A stretch of DNA of 40,719 bases, taken from contig NZ_CADCWD010000082.1 in assembly GCF_902806315.1 (NCBI RefSeq), forward strand, positions 298-41,016. Direction: 5' to 3'. Position 1 is the first letter of the stretch. The number at the start of each line of letters is the position of its first letter. Source of the stretch: an uncultured Sphingosinicella sp. GTDB taxonomy: Bacteria; Pseudomonadota; Alphaproteobacteria; Sphingomonadales; Sphingomonadaceae. This document shows positions 25,960-33,435 of the stretch, one piece after another. The notes beneath the pieces were generated by a model, which saw only the letters and a list, made by a program, of their open reading frames with translations, made no database searches and was not told the origin of the DNA. A program made the translations under genes and the position numbers.

Positions 25960-25986
25960 TTATCCCCATGATCCTACTTATCCACA
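25960..25986 (+). promoter_or_regulatory. Two DnaA-box-like 9-mers
   Basis: TTATCCCCA at 25960-25968 and TTATCCACA at 25978-25986 lie in the same orientation, 18 bases start to start. The second is the consensus DnaA box and the first differs by one base. They sit between a divergent small gene and the candidate RNA. Two boxes with no AT-rich unwinding region do not make an origin; a DnaA-responsive promoter is possible. Confidence 0.6.
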
Positions 25987-26088
25987 GGCGGATTGTGTTT
26001 GCCCGACTCGGCCGGAGGTGACACTTTCATCTCGTGGCCGGGAGCGGCCCGAACGGAAACGGACGGAAGGCTCAAGGACATCGCCACA

Positions 26089-26124
26089 GCGGAAGCGGCG
26101 GAGGCTCGAAAGAGCGGAAGCGGC
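26089..26124 (+). repeat. Direct repeat pair in the candidate RNA
   Basis: GCGGAAGCGGC occurs at 26089-26099 and again at 26114-26124, on either side of the GCTC/GAGC hairpin. The copies are identical. They may form equivalent unpaired or protein-binding segments. Confidence 0.5.
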
Positions 26125-26420
26125 AAGGCAGTGGTGGGGCGATCGGAGGAAGAAGCGTGAGGCAAAGGCGCAAGCCAATGCCGCTCCCACTTTCCAACGA
26201 AGTCCGGCAATATTCCAGGGATTCGCCTGGGATTGCGCGAAAGAGGATCTGCCGGATAGCGATATCAGGGAGGTTCTCGATGGGGATCCGGCGAGGCAGA
26301 AATGCTTCGATCGGGCGACCCGAGAGGGAGAGAGAGGCGGCCGCGAGGCCAAACTTCGAAACCTCTCCGCCTGGCGAAACGCCGCCGCACTTCGGTGCTG
26401 TGGTTGGAGCTAAGGAAAGT

Positions 26421-26446
26421 GGGGGCTGGCGGAAACGCCGGCCCCC
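26421..26446 (+). terminator. Strong GAAA-capped hairpin, possible terminator
   Basis: GGGGGC, T, GGCG (26421-26431) pairs with CGCC, G, GCCCCC (26436-26446) around a GAAA loop, giving 11 pairs with one G-U. The following bases (ATTACGTTT) are only partly T-rich, so it may be a terminal RNA stem rather than a classical terminator. Confidence 0.5.
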
Positions 26447-26569
26447 ATTACGTTTGCGGCCCGCCGACGTCACAGCGAACGGACAGTTCGGCGCACGAGG
26501 CGAACGCCTGGACTCGCGCGGCATTTGCGCGGCTTGACCCCATGACTCAGTGCAAAGCAATCTCGGCCC

Positions 26570-27208
26570 ATGCGGTGGGGGATCGTCGCGGCGAGCCTGC
26601 TGGCCGCCGCCTGCATACCAAAGAGCGAAGCGCCGATCCGCGAGGCCGGCAAGCCTGAGGCCGCGCGCCCCGACAGGACGGCTTTGCTGTGCCACGCCGA
26701 ACTTCGGAAGGACGAGATCGGATTCCGCGCGCTTCCGGACCGGAGCTTTTCCGGCGGCTGCAGCGCTCTCGGCGCCGTGCAGCTGACGGAGATCGGCACG
26801 CCTGTGACCAATCTCGGCGCCATGACCTGTCCGGCCGCCCGGCAGTTCGCGCGCTGGACTCGCGAGGCGGTGCAGCCGGCCGCGCAGCAATGGCTGAAGG
26901 CCCCGATCAAGCGGATCGAAAGCCTGGGCACCTATAGCTGCCGGCCGGTCAACGGAGTGCCCGGCGCCAAGCTCAGCGAGCATGGCCGCGCCAATGCCGT
27001 CGATATCGGCGCTTTCGTGCTGGAGGACGGGCGGCGGATCACGGTCGAGGAGGGCTGGAACGGCGAGGACGAGGATGTGCGCCGTTTCCTTCGCGCCGTT
27101 CACCAGGCCGGCTGCCGCCGCTTCGGGGTAACGTTGGGGCCGGACGCGAACGGCTATCATCGCGACCATCTGCATTTCGACATGGGCGCGGGGCCCTATT
27201 GCCGCTGA
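26570..27208 (+). CDS. Extensin-like family lipoprotein
   Basis: The 212-residue protein has a short hydrophobic N-terminus ending LLAAAC, a lipobox with the lipidation Cys at 15. The C-terminal domain contains LGTYSCRPVNGVPGAKLSEHGRANAVDIGAF and GYHRDHLHFDMG, the extensin-like C-terminal pattern. Its His and Asp residues suggest a metal-dependent peptidase-like fold related to cell-wall enzymes. Several Cys residues probably form disulfides outside the cytoplasm. ATG at 26570 has no strong ribosome site. Plant extensins themselves are unrelated in role. Confidence 0.87.
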   Translation: MRWGIVAASLLAAACIPKSEAPIREAGKPEAARPDRTALLCHAELRKDEIGFRALPDRSFSGGCSALGAVQLTEIGTPVTNLGAMTCPAARQFARWTREAVQPAAQQWLKAPIKRIESLGTYSCRPVNGVPGAKLSEHGRANAVDIGAFVLEDGRRITVEEGWNGEDEDVRRFLRAVHQAGCRRFGVTLGPDANGYHRDHLHFDMGAGPYCR

Positions 27209-27255
27209 GCTAAAAGCCCTTTCCAGCCCCGCGCCAAGGTGCGAAAGGCCGCCCG

Positions 27256-28140
27256 ATGAACGATCCGAAACCCCCCAAACGCGTCTTTTCACCTGCTCGC
27301 GAAGAAGCCAAGATGGCTGCCCAGGCGGCCTCCAGCCCTCAGACCGAGGATCCGGCCTACAAGCTTGCCTTCCAGGATAACGACTTTCTGTTGCGCCAGG
27401 ACCTGCGGCCGGTTCGCTTCCAGCTGGAACTGCTGAAGCCCGAATTGCTGCTCGACGAGGCGAACATCGCATCGACACTTGTCATCTACGGCTCGGCGCG
27501 GATTCCCGAGCCGAGCAAGGCCGACGCTTTGATCGAGACCGCGGCGACCGACGAGCAGCGCAGGATCGCCGAGCGCCTCAAGGCCAAGTCGCATTATTAT
27601 GACGAGGCGCGGGAGCTTGCGCGCATCGCCAGCCGTGTCGGGCCGGACGCCGAGGGCAAGAAGCAGTTCGTGGTGTGCTCGGGCGGCGGCCCGTCGATCA
27701 TGGAGGCGGCGAACCGCGGCGCGCAGGACGAGGGCAAGGATTCGATCGGCCTCAACATCGTGCTTCCGCACGAGCAGCTTCCCAACCCCTATGTCACGCC
27801 GAGCCTCAGCTTCCAGTTCCACTACTTCTCGCTGAGGAAGATGCACTTCCTGATCCGCGCCCGCGCGGTCGCCGTGTTTCCGGGCGGGTTCGGCACGTTC
27901 GACGAGTGTTTCGAGCTGTTGACGCTCATTCAGACCGGCAAGATCAAGCCGATGCCGATCGTGCTGTTCGGCCACGAATATTGGAACCGCGTCATCAACT
28001 TCGAAGCGCTGGTGGAAGAGGGCGTCGTCTCCGCGCGCGACCTCGAGCTTTTCAAGATGGTCGAGACGGCCGAAGAGGGCTGGCAGTATATCTGCGACTA
28101 TTATGCGGAAGCCGAAGAGGGCCTGGCGCTGGTCAAGTGA
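27256..28140 (+). CDS. LOG family (TIGR00730) nucleotide hydrolase
   Basis: The 294-residue protein has VCSGGGPSIMEAANRGAQDEG near 141 and FPGGFGTFDECFE near 208-220, the PGGxGTxxE signature of LOG-family proteins. Members hydrolyse nucleoside monophosphates to base and ribose phosphate, best known for cytokinin activation. In bacteria the natural substrate is often unclear. An N-terminal extension of about 75 residues, basic at first, precedes the fold. It follows the extensin-like gene after 47 bases and may share its transcript. Confidence 0.9.
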   Translation: MNDPKPPKRVFSPAREEAKMAAQAASSPQTEDPAYKLAFQDNDFLLRQDLRPVRFQLELLKPELLLDEANIASTLVIYGSARIPEPSKADALIETAATDEQRRIAERLKAKSHYYDEARELARIASRVGPDAEGKKQFVVCSGGGPSIMEAANRGAQDEGKDSIGLNIVLPHEQLPNPYVTPSLSFQFHYFSLRKMHFLIRARAVAVFPGGFGTFDECFELLTLIQTGKIKPMPIVLFGHEYWNRVINFEALVEEGVVSARDLELFKMVETAEEGWQYICDYYAEAEEGLALVK

Positions 28141-28170
28141 TCTTGCTTGCGCGCAGGGCAGTCTCCGCGG

Positions 28171-28617
28171 CTACTTGGCGCGCGTGGCCTCATATTCGGC
28201 GATGAAGGTCTCCACAGGGATCGACCGAATCGTGTCCGCCAGCACTTCCTCAGCGACCTGATCGGCGCGTTTGAAGCGGAGGCAGCTCTTGCCCATGTCG
28301 AGCTTCTTGCCGGCATCAGACCAGGACTTCTTCAGGCGCTGGGTGCGTTCTTCGGACGCGTACACACAGTTCAGATAAAGCGCGGTGTGGCTCTTCTGCG
28401 CGGCGAGTGCTGCGTAGACGAGCGGCTGCCCGTTATATGTGTCAGGATAGCGCTGCAGCGGGAGTTCCCAGCTGATCATCCCCCAGTTCATCCGCTCGAC
28501 ATAACCTTCGGGAAGGTTGCCGTTGACGATGTCGCGGAGGCGTGAGGCCAGCTCCCGGCGGTCCGGCGGGAGTTCGTCAAGATAAGCTTCGGGGGTGGCT
28601 GCCTTGCTGCTGACCAT
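28171..28617 (-). CDS. DUF1801 domain-containing protein
   Basis: The 148-residue protein begins MVSSKAATPEAYLDELPPDRRELASRLRDIV and has ERMNWGMISWELPLQRYP and LYLNCVYASEERTQRLKKSW, matching DUF1801 (YdhG-like). Related proteins have been linked to iron-sulfur or frataxin-like roles, but the function is not firm. ATG at 28617 is used because upstream residues in the open frame lie over the cytochrome gene. It starts 13 bases after the cytochrome c stop on the same strand. Confidence 0.85.
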   Translation of the reverse strand: MVSSKAATPEAYLDELPPDRRELASRLRDIVNGNLPEGYVERMNWGMISWELPLQRYPDTYNGQPLVYAALAAQKSHTALYLNCVYASEERTQRLKKSWSDAGKKLDMGKSCLRFKRADQVAEEVLADTIRSIPVETFIAEYEATRAK

Positions 28618-28630
28618 CCCCGCCGCTCCC

Positions 28631-29344
28631 TTATTCCGACTTGGTCTTGGCCTGCCCCTCGCGGCCGGCGACCGTGGGAGCGCCTTCGCCGAACACCCTG
28701 CCTTCGGGCTGCTTGGCGGCCTGACCTTCGGTGAGAACGGGCTCGTCCTCGGCCTTGTCACCGAGCGCGGGCTGGTCCGCCTTCTCGGCCGCCACCTGGG
28801 CCGGGTTGGCAGCCGCGGCGGGCGGCGGCGGCAGAGGAATGTTGCTGCCCTGAGTGTTGAGCCAGGCCATCAGGTTGGCGCGATCTTCGGCCTTGCCGAG
28901 ACCGGCGAAGGTCATCTTGGTGCCCGGAGCGAAGCCCTTGGGCGACTTCAGCCATTCGTTCATGGCGTCCCAGGTCCAGGTGCCGCCCTTGCCCTTCAGG
29001 GCATCGGAATAAGCAAAGCCGGGCTTGGCCGCGAGCGGAGCGCCCATGATGGCGTGCACGTTGGGCCCGAGCGCGTTGGCGCCGCCGGGCGTCGCATTAT
29101 GGCAGGCGGCGCACTTCTTGAAGACCTGCTCGCCCAGCCGCGGATCGGCGGAAGCGAGGTAGAGCGCGATCGGCTGCTCCGCCGCCTCGCCGCTGGCACC
29201 CTCTTCCTCCACGCCCTCGATCGGATATCCCATCTTCTCGGGGCGCTCGGAATGGAAGATCTCGCCGGTCACGATCGACGCCCCAAGCGCCACGATGCCT
29301 GCGCCAAGCGCCCAGCCCGCAATCGTGTTGAACCGATCGTCCAT
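28631..29344 (-). CDS. Membrane-anchored cytochrome c
   Basis: The 237-residue protein has an N-terminal anchor (IAGWALGAGIVALGASIVTG, about 8-27) and a class I cytochrome c domain. The heme motif CAACH is at 78-82 and the axial Met is near 144 (GTKMTFAG). This matches CycM/c552-type carriers between the bc1 complex and oxidases. From about 168 an Ala/Pro-rich, then acidic tail extends well beyond the heme domain and is probably unstructured. The DUF1801 gene follows closely. Confidence 0.93.
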   Translation of the reverse strand: MDDRFNTIAGWALGAGIVALGASIVTGEIFHSERPEKMGYPIEGVEEEGASGEAAEQPIALYLASADPRLGEQVFKKCAACHNATPGGANALGPNVHAIMGAPLAAKPGFAYSDALKGKGGTWTWDAMNEWLKSPKGFAPGTKMTFAGLGKAEDRANLMAWLNTQGSNIPLPPPPAAAANPAQVAAEKADQPALGDKAEDEPVLTEGQAAKQPEGRVFGEGAPTVAGREGQAKTKSE

Positions 29345-29412
29345 TCAAGCACCCTCTTTAGATGACGCGCAGCCGCTGGCACTGGGCGCGCGAGACAGAA
29401 TTCGCGCCTCCT

Positions 29413-30294
29413 TTAAGCGCGCCCTTCGGTCTCGGCAAGCGGCTCCGGGTCGTCGAGCCAGCGGCGGAAAAGCGTGTGCGCGATGGCGAATGTTGGCGGC
29501 GCGATGAACGGCGCTTCCGGGGAGCCGGCAAGCGCCGCCGCAACACCGTCGCGATCGACCCACATGGCCGCTTCGAGCTCCTTCTCGTCGAGGGTGAGCG
29601 CGGCGCCCTTCGCTCGTGCTATGCAGGCGACCATCAGCTGCCCGGGAAAGGGCCAGGGCTGGCTGGCGACATAGCGGACCCGGCCGACCTCGATCCCCGC
29701 TTCCTCGCCAAGCTCGCGCGCGACGGCTTCCTCGATCGACTCGCCGGGCTCGACGAAGCCGGCGAGGGCGGAGTAGCGGCCGGCGGGATATTGCGGCTGG
29801 CGGCCGACCAGGACCTTTCCGTCATGCTCGGCGAGCATGATCACGACGGGATCCACGCGCGGGAAATGCTCGGCCTGGCAGCTTGCGCACTTTCGGCCCC
29901 AGCCCGCACGAAAGGCGCGGGTGGCGGTCCCGCAATTGGCGCAGAATCTGTGGCGGTTATGCCATTCGATGAGACTGCGCGCGGCGCCCCACAGGGCGAG
30001 GTCCTCCGGCGACATGAGCGCCATCAGCTGAAACACGCTCCAGGCGCGCTGGCCGGTGTCGACCTCCGGAAGCGGCGAGAAGAGCGGCGCTCCCTGGTCG
30101 AGCCCCAGGAAGATGCGGTCGGAAGCTGGGGCACAAGGATCCCACATCAGGCGTCCGTCTTCCGCGAGCACCGGGTCGTGTCCCTGCAGCCTGAGCAGCT
30201 TCGCTTCTGGGCTGGCGGCGAGCGCGGCGATCCTGTCCGGATCAAGACGAAGATGGTCGGCGCGATCGAGGCGCGAGCCGGTGAAGCCGATCAT
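29413..30294 (-). CDS. nudC: NAD(+) diphosphatase NudC
   Basis: The 293-residue protein has a zinc ribbon with Cys at 118, 121, 136 and 139 (FCANCG; KCASCQ). The Nudix box spans about 179-201 (GFVEPGESIEEAVARELGEEAG). SQPWPFPGQLM at 211-221 is the NADH-pyrophosphatase hallmark. It hydrolyses NAD(H), and in E. coli it also removes NAD caps from RNA. Its start overlaps the mutY stop by four bases (30291-30294), so the two are coupled. Confidence 0.95.
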   Translation of the reverse strand: MIGFTGSRLDRADHLRLDPDRIAALAASPEAKLLRLQGHDPVLAEDGRLMWDPCAPASDRIFLGLDQGAPLFSPLPEVDTGQRAWSVFQLMALMSPEDLALWGAARSLIEWHNRHRFCANCGTATRAFRAGWGRKCASCQAEHFPRVDPVVIMLAEHDGKVLVGRQPQYPAGRYSALAGFVEPGESIEEAVARELGEEAGIEVGRVRYVASQPWPFPGQLMVACIARAKGAALTLDEKELEAAMWVDRDGVAAALAGSPEAPFIAPPTFAIAHTLFRRWLDDPEPLAETEGRA

Positions 30295-31340
30295 GCGGCT
30301 TTGCCCAACAAGGGGAGGCTCGCCTCACGGGCGCGGGCTGCTGCCTTGGCGAAGACGGTGGGAAGCCCGGCTTCACCCAAGCTTTCGACCGGCCACCAGA
30401 TCCCGGCGGCCGTCCGGTCCTGGGCCTCGCCTCGCACTATTCGGAGTCTGAGGCTGAAGTGGGTGAAGACGTGGTCGACCGAGCCGACTTCTTCCCACTG
30501 GACTTTAGCGGGCGCCGCTTCGTCGAGGGCAGCATGGTCAGCCCAGGGGCCGGTGGGAAGTGCGAGCATCCCGCCGAGCAGCCCCCGCGCCGGGCGCCGA
30601 ACAAGGAGAACATGGCCTTCGTGCTGCAGCCAATAAGCGAGGCCCTCCCGGTGTGGCTTGGCGGGCTTCGGTAGCTTCCGAGGGAAGCTTTCCTGGCAGC
30701 CTTGCTCGAACGCGATGCACCGTTCGGCAAGGGGACAGATGCCGCATCTTGGGCGGCGCGGAGTGCAGATGGTGCGGCCGAGATCCATCATTGCTTGCGC
30801 GAAGTCCCCCGCGCGCTCCGCCGGGGTGACCCGATCGGTGAGCGAATAGAGCCTGGCCCGGGCGGCGGGCAGCGGCTCGTCAACCGCGAACAGGCGCGAG
30901 ACCACCCGCTCGACATTGCCGTCGACCACGACCGCGCGTTTGCCGAACGCGATCGCGGCTATGGCGGCGGCGGTATATCGGCCGATGCCGGGGAGCCTCA
31001 GCAACTCGGCTTCGGTTTCCGGGAAAGCGCCGCCATGCTCGGTAGCCACCTTGCGGGCGCAGGCGTGGAGGTTGCGGGCACGGGCGTAATAGCCAAGGCC
31101 GGCCCAGGCGGCCATCAGTTCGCCTTCGTCCGCGCCGGCGAGCGCCTCGACACTTGGCCACCGCCGATGGAATTTGTCGAAGAAGGGCCGCACCGCCGCG
31201 ATCGTGGTCTGCTGCAGCATGATCTCCGACAGCCAGACGCGGTATGGATCGGGCCGCTCGCCGCCCTCGGCGCGCCAGGGGAGGGGCCTTGGGCCCGAGT
31301 CATACCAGCGCAAAATCTCAACTGAAGCATCGACGGACAT
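30291..31340 (-). CDS. mutY: A/G-specific adenine glycosylase MutY
   Basis: The 349-residue protein has catalytic Glu39 (SEIMLQQTT). The helix-hairpin-helix LPGIGRYTAAAIAAIAFG spans about 116-133, with Asp140 in VVVDGNVERV. The [4Fe-4S] ligands are Cys 192, 199, 202 and 208. A Nudix-like C-terminal domain that recognises 8-oxoguanine follows. It removes adenine mispaired with 8-oxoguanine. It heads the minus-strand mutY-nudC pair and is divergent from the DUF721 gene. Confidence 0.96.
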   Translation of the reverse strand: MSVDASVEILRWYDSGPRPLPWRAEGGERPDPYRVWLSEIMLQQTTIAAVRPFFDKFHRRWPSVEALAGADEGELMAAWAGLGYYARARNLHACARKVATEHGGAFPETEAELLRLPGIGRYTAAAIAAIAFGKRAVVVDGNVERVVSRLFAVDEPLPAARARLYSLTDRVTPAERAGDFAQAMMDLGRTICTPRRPRCGICPLAERCIAFEQGCQESFPRKLPKPAKPHREGLAYWLQHEGHVLLVRRPARGLLGGMLALPTGPWADHAALDEAAPAKVQWEEVGSVDHVFTHFSLRLRIVRGEAQDRTAAGIWWPVESLGEAGLPTVFAKAAARAREASLPLLGKAA

Positions 31341-31399
31341 GGCCCGCCTATGCCATGCTCCGGCGAATGGTTAAATCGGGTGGCGTAGGTTGTTCCGGC

Positions 31400-31954
31400 G
31401 TGAGTAAGCGGGGGAAGAAAGAGGGGGATCAGCCGGCGCGCTCCATGCGTGCGCGTTCGATCGCCGATATGCTCCCCGACGTCGGCCGCGCCTCTTTCCG
31501 CCGCTTCGGGTTCGTCCAGTCCGCGATCGTCAGCCGCTGGCGCGAGATCGTCGGCGAACGATACGCCGGCGTGTCGTCCCCCGAATCGATCCGGTTCCCG
31601 CCCGGCAAGCGCTCGGACGGCGTGCTGAACCTCGTTATCGAGGGCGCGCATGGGCCGATGATGCAGCATATCGCGCCGGTGATCGTCGAGCGCGTGAACC
31701 GCTTCTTCGGCTATCCCGCGGTGAGCAGGGTGCAGTTCCGGCAAGGGCTGGTTCAGGTCGCGAAAGCCAAGGCGCGCGCCGCGCCGCCGTCGCTGAGGCC
31801 GATCCCGGCGGAGCTCGGCGACAGCCTGCGCGAGATTGCGGACCCTGAGCTCCGGGCCGTTCTTGAAGGCCTTGCGCGGGGGCTTGGGCCAAGCGAAGGG
31901 GCGCCGGCACCCCAGATGATGACGATTCCGGTCGTCGGCAAATTGACGAGGTAA
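31400..31954 (+). CDS. DUF721 (DciA-like) protein
   Basis: The roughly 184-residue basic protein has SIADMLPDVGRASFRRFGFVQSAIVSRWREIVGERYAG. A second block is GVLNLVIEGAHGPMMQHIAPVIVERVNRFFGYPAVSRVQF. This is the DUF721 pattern, now linked to DciA, which helps load the replicative helicase DnaB in many bacteria. Here the DNA-replication role is inferred from family only. GTG at 31400 (VSKRGKKEG) is preferred; ATG at 31367 would add 11 residues. It is followed by the DsbA-like genes after three bases. Confidence 0.82.
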   Translation: MSKRGKKEGDQPARSMRARSIADMLPDVGRASFRRFGFVQSAIVSRWREIVGERYAGVSSPESIRFPPGKRSDGVLNLVIEGAHGPMMQHIAPVIVERVNRFFGYPAVSRVQFRQGLVQVAKAKARAAPPSLRPIPAELGDSLREIADPELRAVLEGLARGLGPSEGAPAPQMMTIPVVGKLTR

Positions 31955-31957
31955 GGC

Positions 31958-32701
31958 ATGAAATCATTGTTGACTGGCACCGGCATCGCGCTGGCTTTGC
32001 TCCTCACCGGCTGCGGCGAGGGCGGCGGAACCTCGGCGGGCGGCGGCACTCCGAAGGTGGCGCCAACGCCCGCTCCGAACGGCGGCGACTGGTCGCAAGT
32101 GGTCTCGCAGACGCCAGAAGGCGGCTTCATCATGGGCAATCCGACAGCGCCGGTGAAGGTGGTGGAGTACGCCTCCCTCACCTGCGGGGTCTGCGCCCGC
32201 TTTTCGGAAGAGGGTGAGCCCCAGCTGATCGAAAAATATGTGAAGACAGGCCAGGTGAGCTTCGAACTTCGCAACTTCGTCCGGGATCCGGCCGATCTTG
32301 CCGCAGCCTTGCTCAGCCGCTGCAGTGGCCCCGGACCTTATTTCAAGCTCACCGATCAGCTGTTCGCCGCGCAGAAGGAGTGGCTCGACAAGCTCCAGAC
32401 CATGCCTCCCGCGCTTCAGCAGCAGCTTCAATCGATGCCGCCTGAGCGCGTCCCGGCCACCATCGCCGAACAGGCCGGGCTGACCCAGTTCGTGCGCGTG
32501 CGCGGGGTTCCTGCGGACAAGGCGAACGCATGCCTCGCCGATCAGGCGGGTCTGCAAAAGCTCGTGGATATGAGCAGCGCGGCCCAGAGCGATTTCAAGG
32601 TGAGCGGCACGCCGACCTTCCTGATCAACAACGAGGCGGTGGAAAGCGCCACCACCTGGGAGGCGCTTGAACCGCGCATCCGGGCTGCGTTGGGCGCATG
32701 A
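31958..32701 (+). CDS. DsbA-like thioredoxin-fold lipoprotein
   Basis: The 247-residue protein has a lipoprotein signal ending LLLTGC, with lipidation Cys at 19. A Gly/Pro-rich linker follows, then a DsbA-like domain starting GNPTAPVKVVEYASLTCGVCARF. The active-site CGVC is at 76-79 and the cis-Pro loop is GTPTFLINNE. It probably forms or reshuffles disulfides on the membrane face of the periplasm. Its stop overlaps the next gene's ATG (ATGA at 32698-32701). The neighbour is a diverged paralogue. Confidence 0.92.
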   Translation: MKSLLTGTGIALALLLTGCGEGGGTSAGGGTPKVAPTPAPNGGDWSQVVSQTPEGGFIMGNPTAPVKVVEYASLTCGVCARFSEEGEPQLIEKYVKTGQVSFELRNFVRDPADLAAALLSRCSGPGPYFKLTDQLFAAQKEWLDKLQTMPPALQQQLQSMPPERVPATIAEQAGLTQFVRVRGVPADKANACLADQAGLQKLVDMSSAAQSDFKVSGTPTFLINNEAVESATTWEALEPRIRAALGA

Positions 32702-33402
32702 GGCGCTGGTTCGGAGCCTTGGTGGCCGGGGCGGCGCTTAGCGGCGCGGCCTCGCTTTCGGCGGCTCCCCCTAAGAAAGCGGCGGCCCCAGCTAAGCAGG
32801 ATTGGGCTCGTTCCGTGGCAGTCACGCTGGAGGGCGGCTACCGCATGGGCAACCCCAGCGCCGCGGTGAAGGTGGTGGAATATGGCTCGCTCACCTGCCC
32901 GACATGCGCCGCGTTCAGCAATTCGGCGAAGGCGCCGCTCGCCGCTCGGGTGCGCACCGGAAAGGTCAGCTTCGAGTTCCGCAATTTTGTGCTGAACGGC
33001 GTCGACGTGACCGCCTCGCTGTTGGCGCGGTGTGCGGCGCCCTCCGGCTTCTTCCCGCTCCTCGAGCGGCTGTATTCGACGCAGGGGCAGTGGACGGCGA
33101 AGTTCAGCGGCCTCTCGCAAGCTCAGCAGCAAAAGATCAGCGCGCTCCCCGAAGCGCAGCGCCTGGTAGGTGTCGCCGATGCTGCCGGCCTGACGCAGCT
33201 CGCGGCGCAAGGCGGTGTTCCCACGGCGAAAGCCAAGGCCTGCCTTGCCGATCCCGCGCGCCTGGCCCGGCTCGGGAAGATGCGGGAGGCCGCCTCCGCG
33301 CTCGGCGTTCAGGGAACCCCGACCTTCTTCGTCAACGGCGCCAAGGTGCACGCGCACGATTGGGCAGAACTCGACGCCGAGATCCGAAAAGTCGGCGGCT
33401 AG
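32698..33402 (+). CDS. DsbA-like periplasmic thioredoxin-fold protein
   Basis: The 234-residue protein has a signal peptide (MRRWFGALVAGAALSGAASLSAA) without a lipobox. The domain matches its neighbour: MGNPSAAVKVVEYGSLTCPTCAAF has the active-site CPTC at 67-70, and GTPTFFVNG is the cis-Pro loop. It would act as a soluble thiol-disulfide enzyme. The tandem pair, one anchored and one soluble with different CxxC dipeptides, suggests a split of partners or of redox direction. It overlaps the lipoprotein gene and precedes smc by about 33 bases. Confidence 0.92.
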   Translation: MRRWFGALVAGAALSGAASLSAAPPKKAAAPAKQDWARSVAVTLEGGYRMGNPSAAVKVVEYGSLTCPTCAAFSNSAKAPLAARVRTGKVSFEFRNFVLNGVDVTASLLARCAAPSGFFPLLERLYSTQGQWTAKFSGLSQAQQQKISALPEAQRLVGVADAAGLTQLAAQGGVPTAKAKACLADPARLARLGKMREAASALGVQGTPTFFVNGAKVHAHDWAELDAEIRKVGG

Positions 33403-33435
33403 CGGGGGCAAGATGACACGCTGGGGGGCGGGCAT

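Larger units (their letters stand above)
25990..26450 (+). ncRNA. Candidate structured noncoding RNA, class unknown
   Basis: This is most of the only gene-free stretch above 300 bases (25924-26569). It folds into many short perfect stems. GGCCG/CGGCC loops GGAG (26036-26049); GCTC/GAGC loops GAAA (26104-26115); CCAGG/CCTGG spans 26215-26230. A longer bulged stem pairs TCTGCCGGAT (26248-26257) with ATCCG (26286-26290) plus GCAGA (26296-26300). TCGGG/CCCGA (26311-26323), GGCC/GGCC looping GCGA (26339-26350), GGCG/CGCC (26373-26383), and GCAC/GTGC looping TTCG (26387-26398) follow. Three loops are classic stable tetraloops. It ends at the 26421-26446 hairpin. Open frames here have weak G/C bias at third positions. 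I did not find the conserved cores of RNase P, tmRNA or SRP RNA. The plus strand is assumed from the upstream DnaA-box region. Confidence 0.4.

Noticed and set aside
26101-26124. CRISPR-like repeat
   Set aside because: Only two copies of an 11-base word, 25 bases apart, with no spacer series or cas genes.
25960-26450. A chromosomal replication origin
   Set aside because: Only two DnaA boxes, no AT-rich segment, and no usual origin neighbours such as hemE or dnaA.
25990-26450. RNase P RNA, tmRNA or SRP RNA
   Set aside because: The conserved GAGGAAAGTCC core of RNase P, a tmRNA tag sequence and the SRP GGAAGCAGCC region were not found.
25931-26537. Two plus-strand open frames (160 and 167 residues) in the RNA candidate
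   Set aside because: They are Arg/Ser-rich, have weak third-position G/C bias, and run through many hairpins; a protein is not excluded but is less likely.
26072-27478. A 468-residue minus-strand frame across the RNA candidate and extensin-like gene
   Set aside because: It is antisense to a clear lipoprotein gene and has low-complexity composition with no domain.
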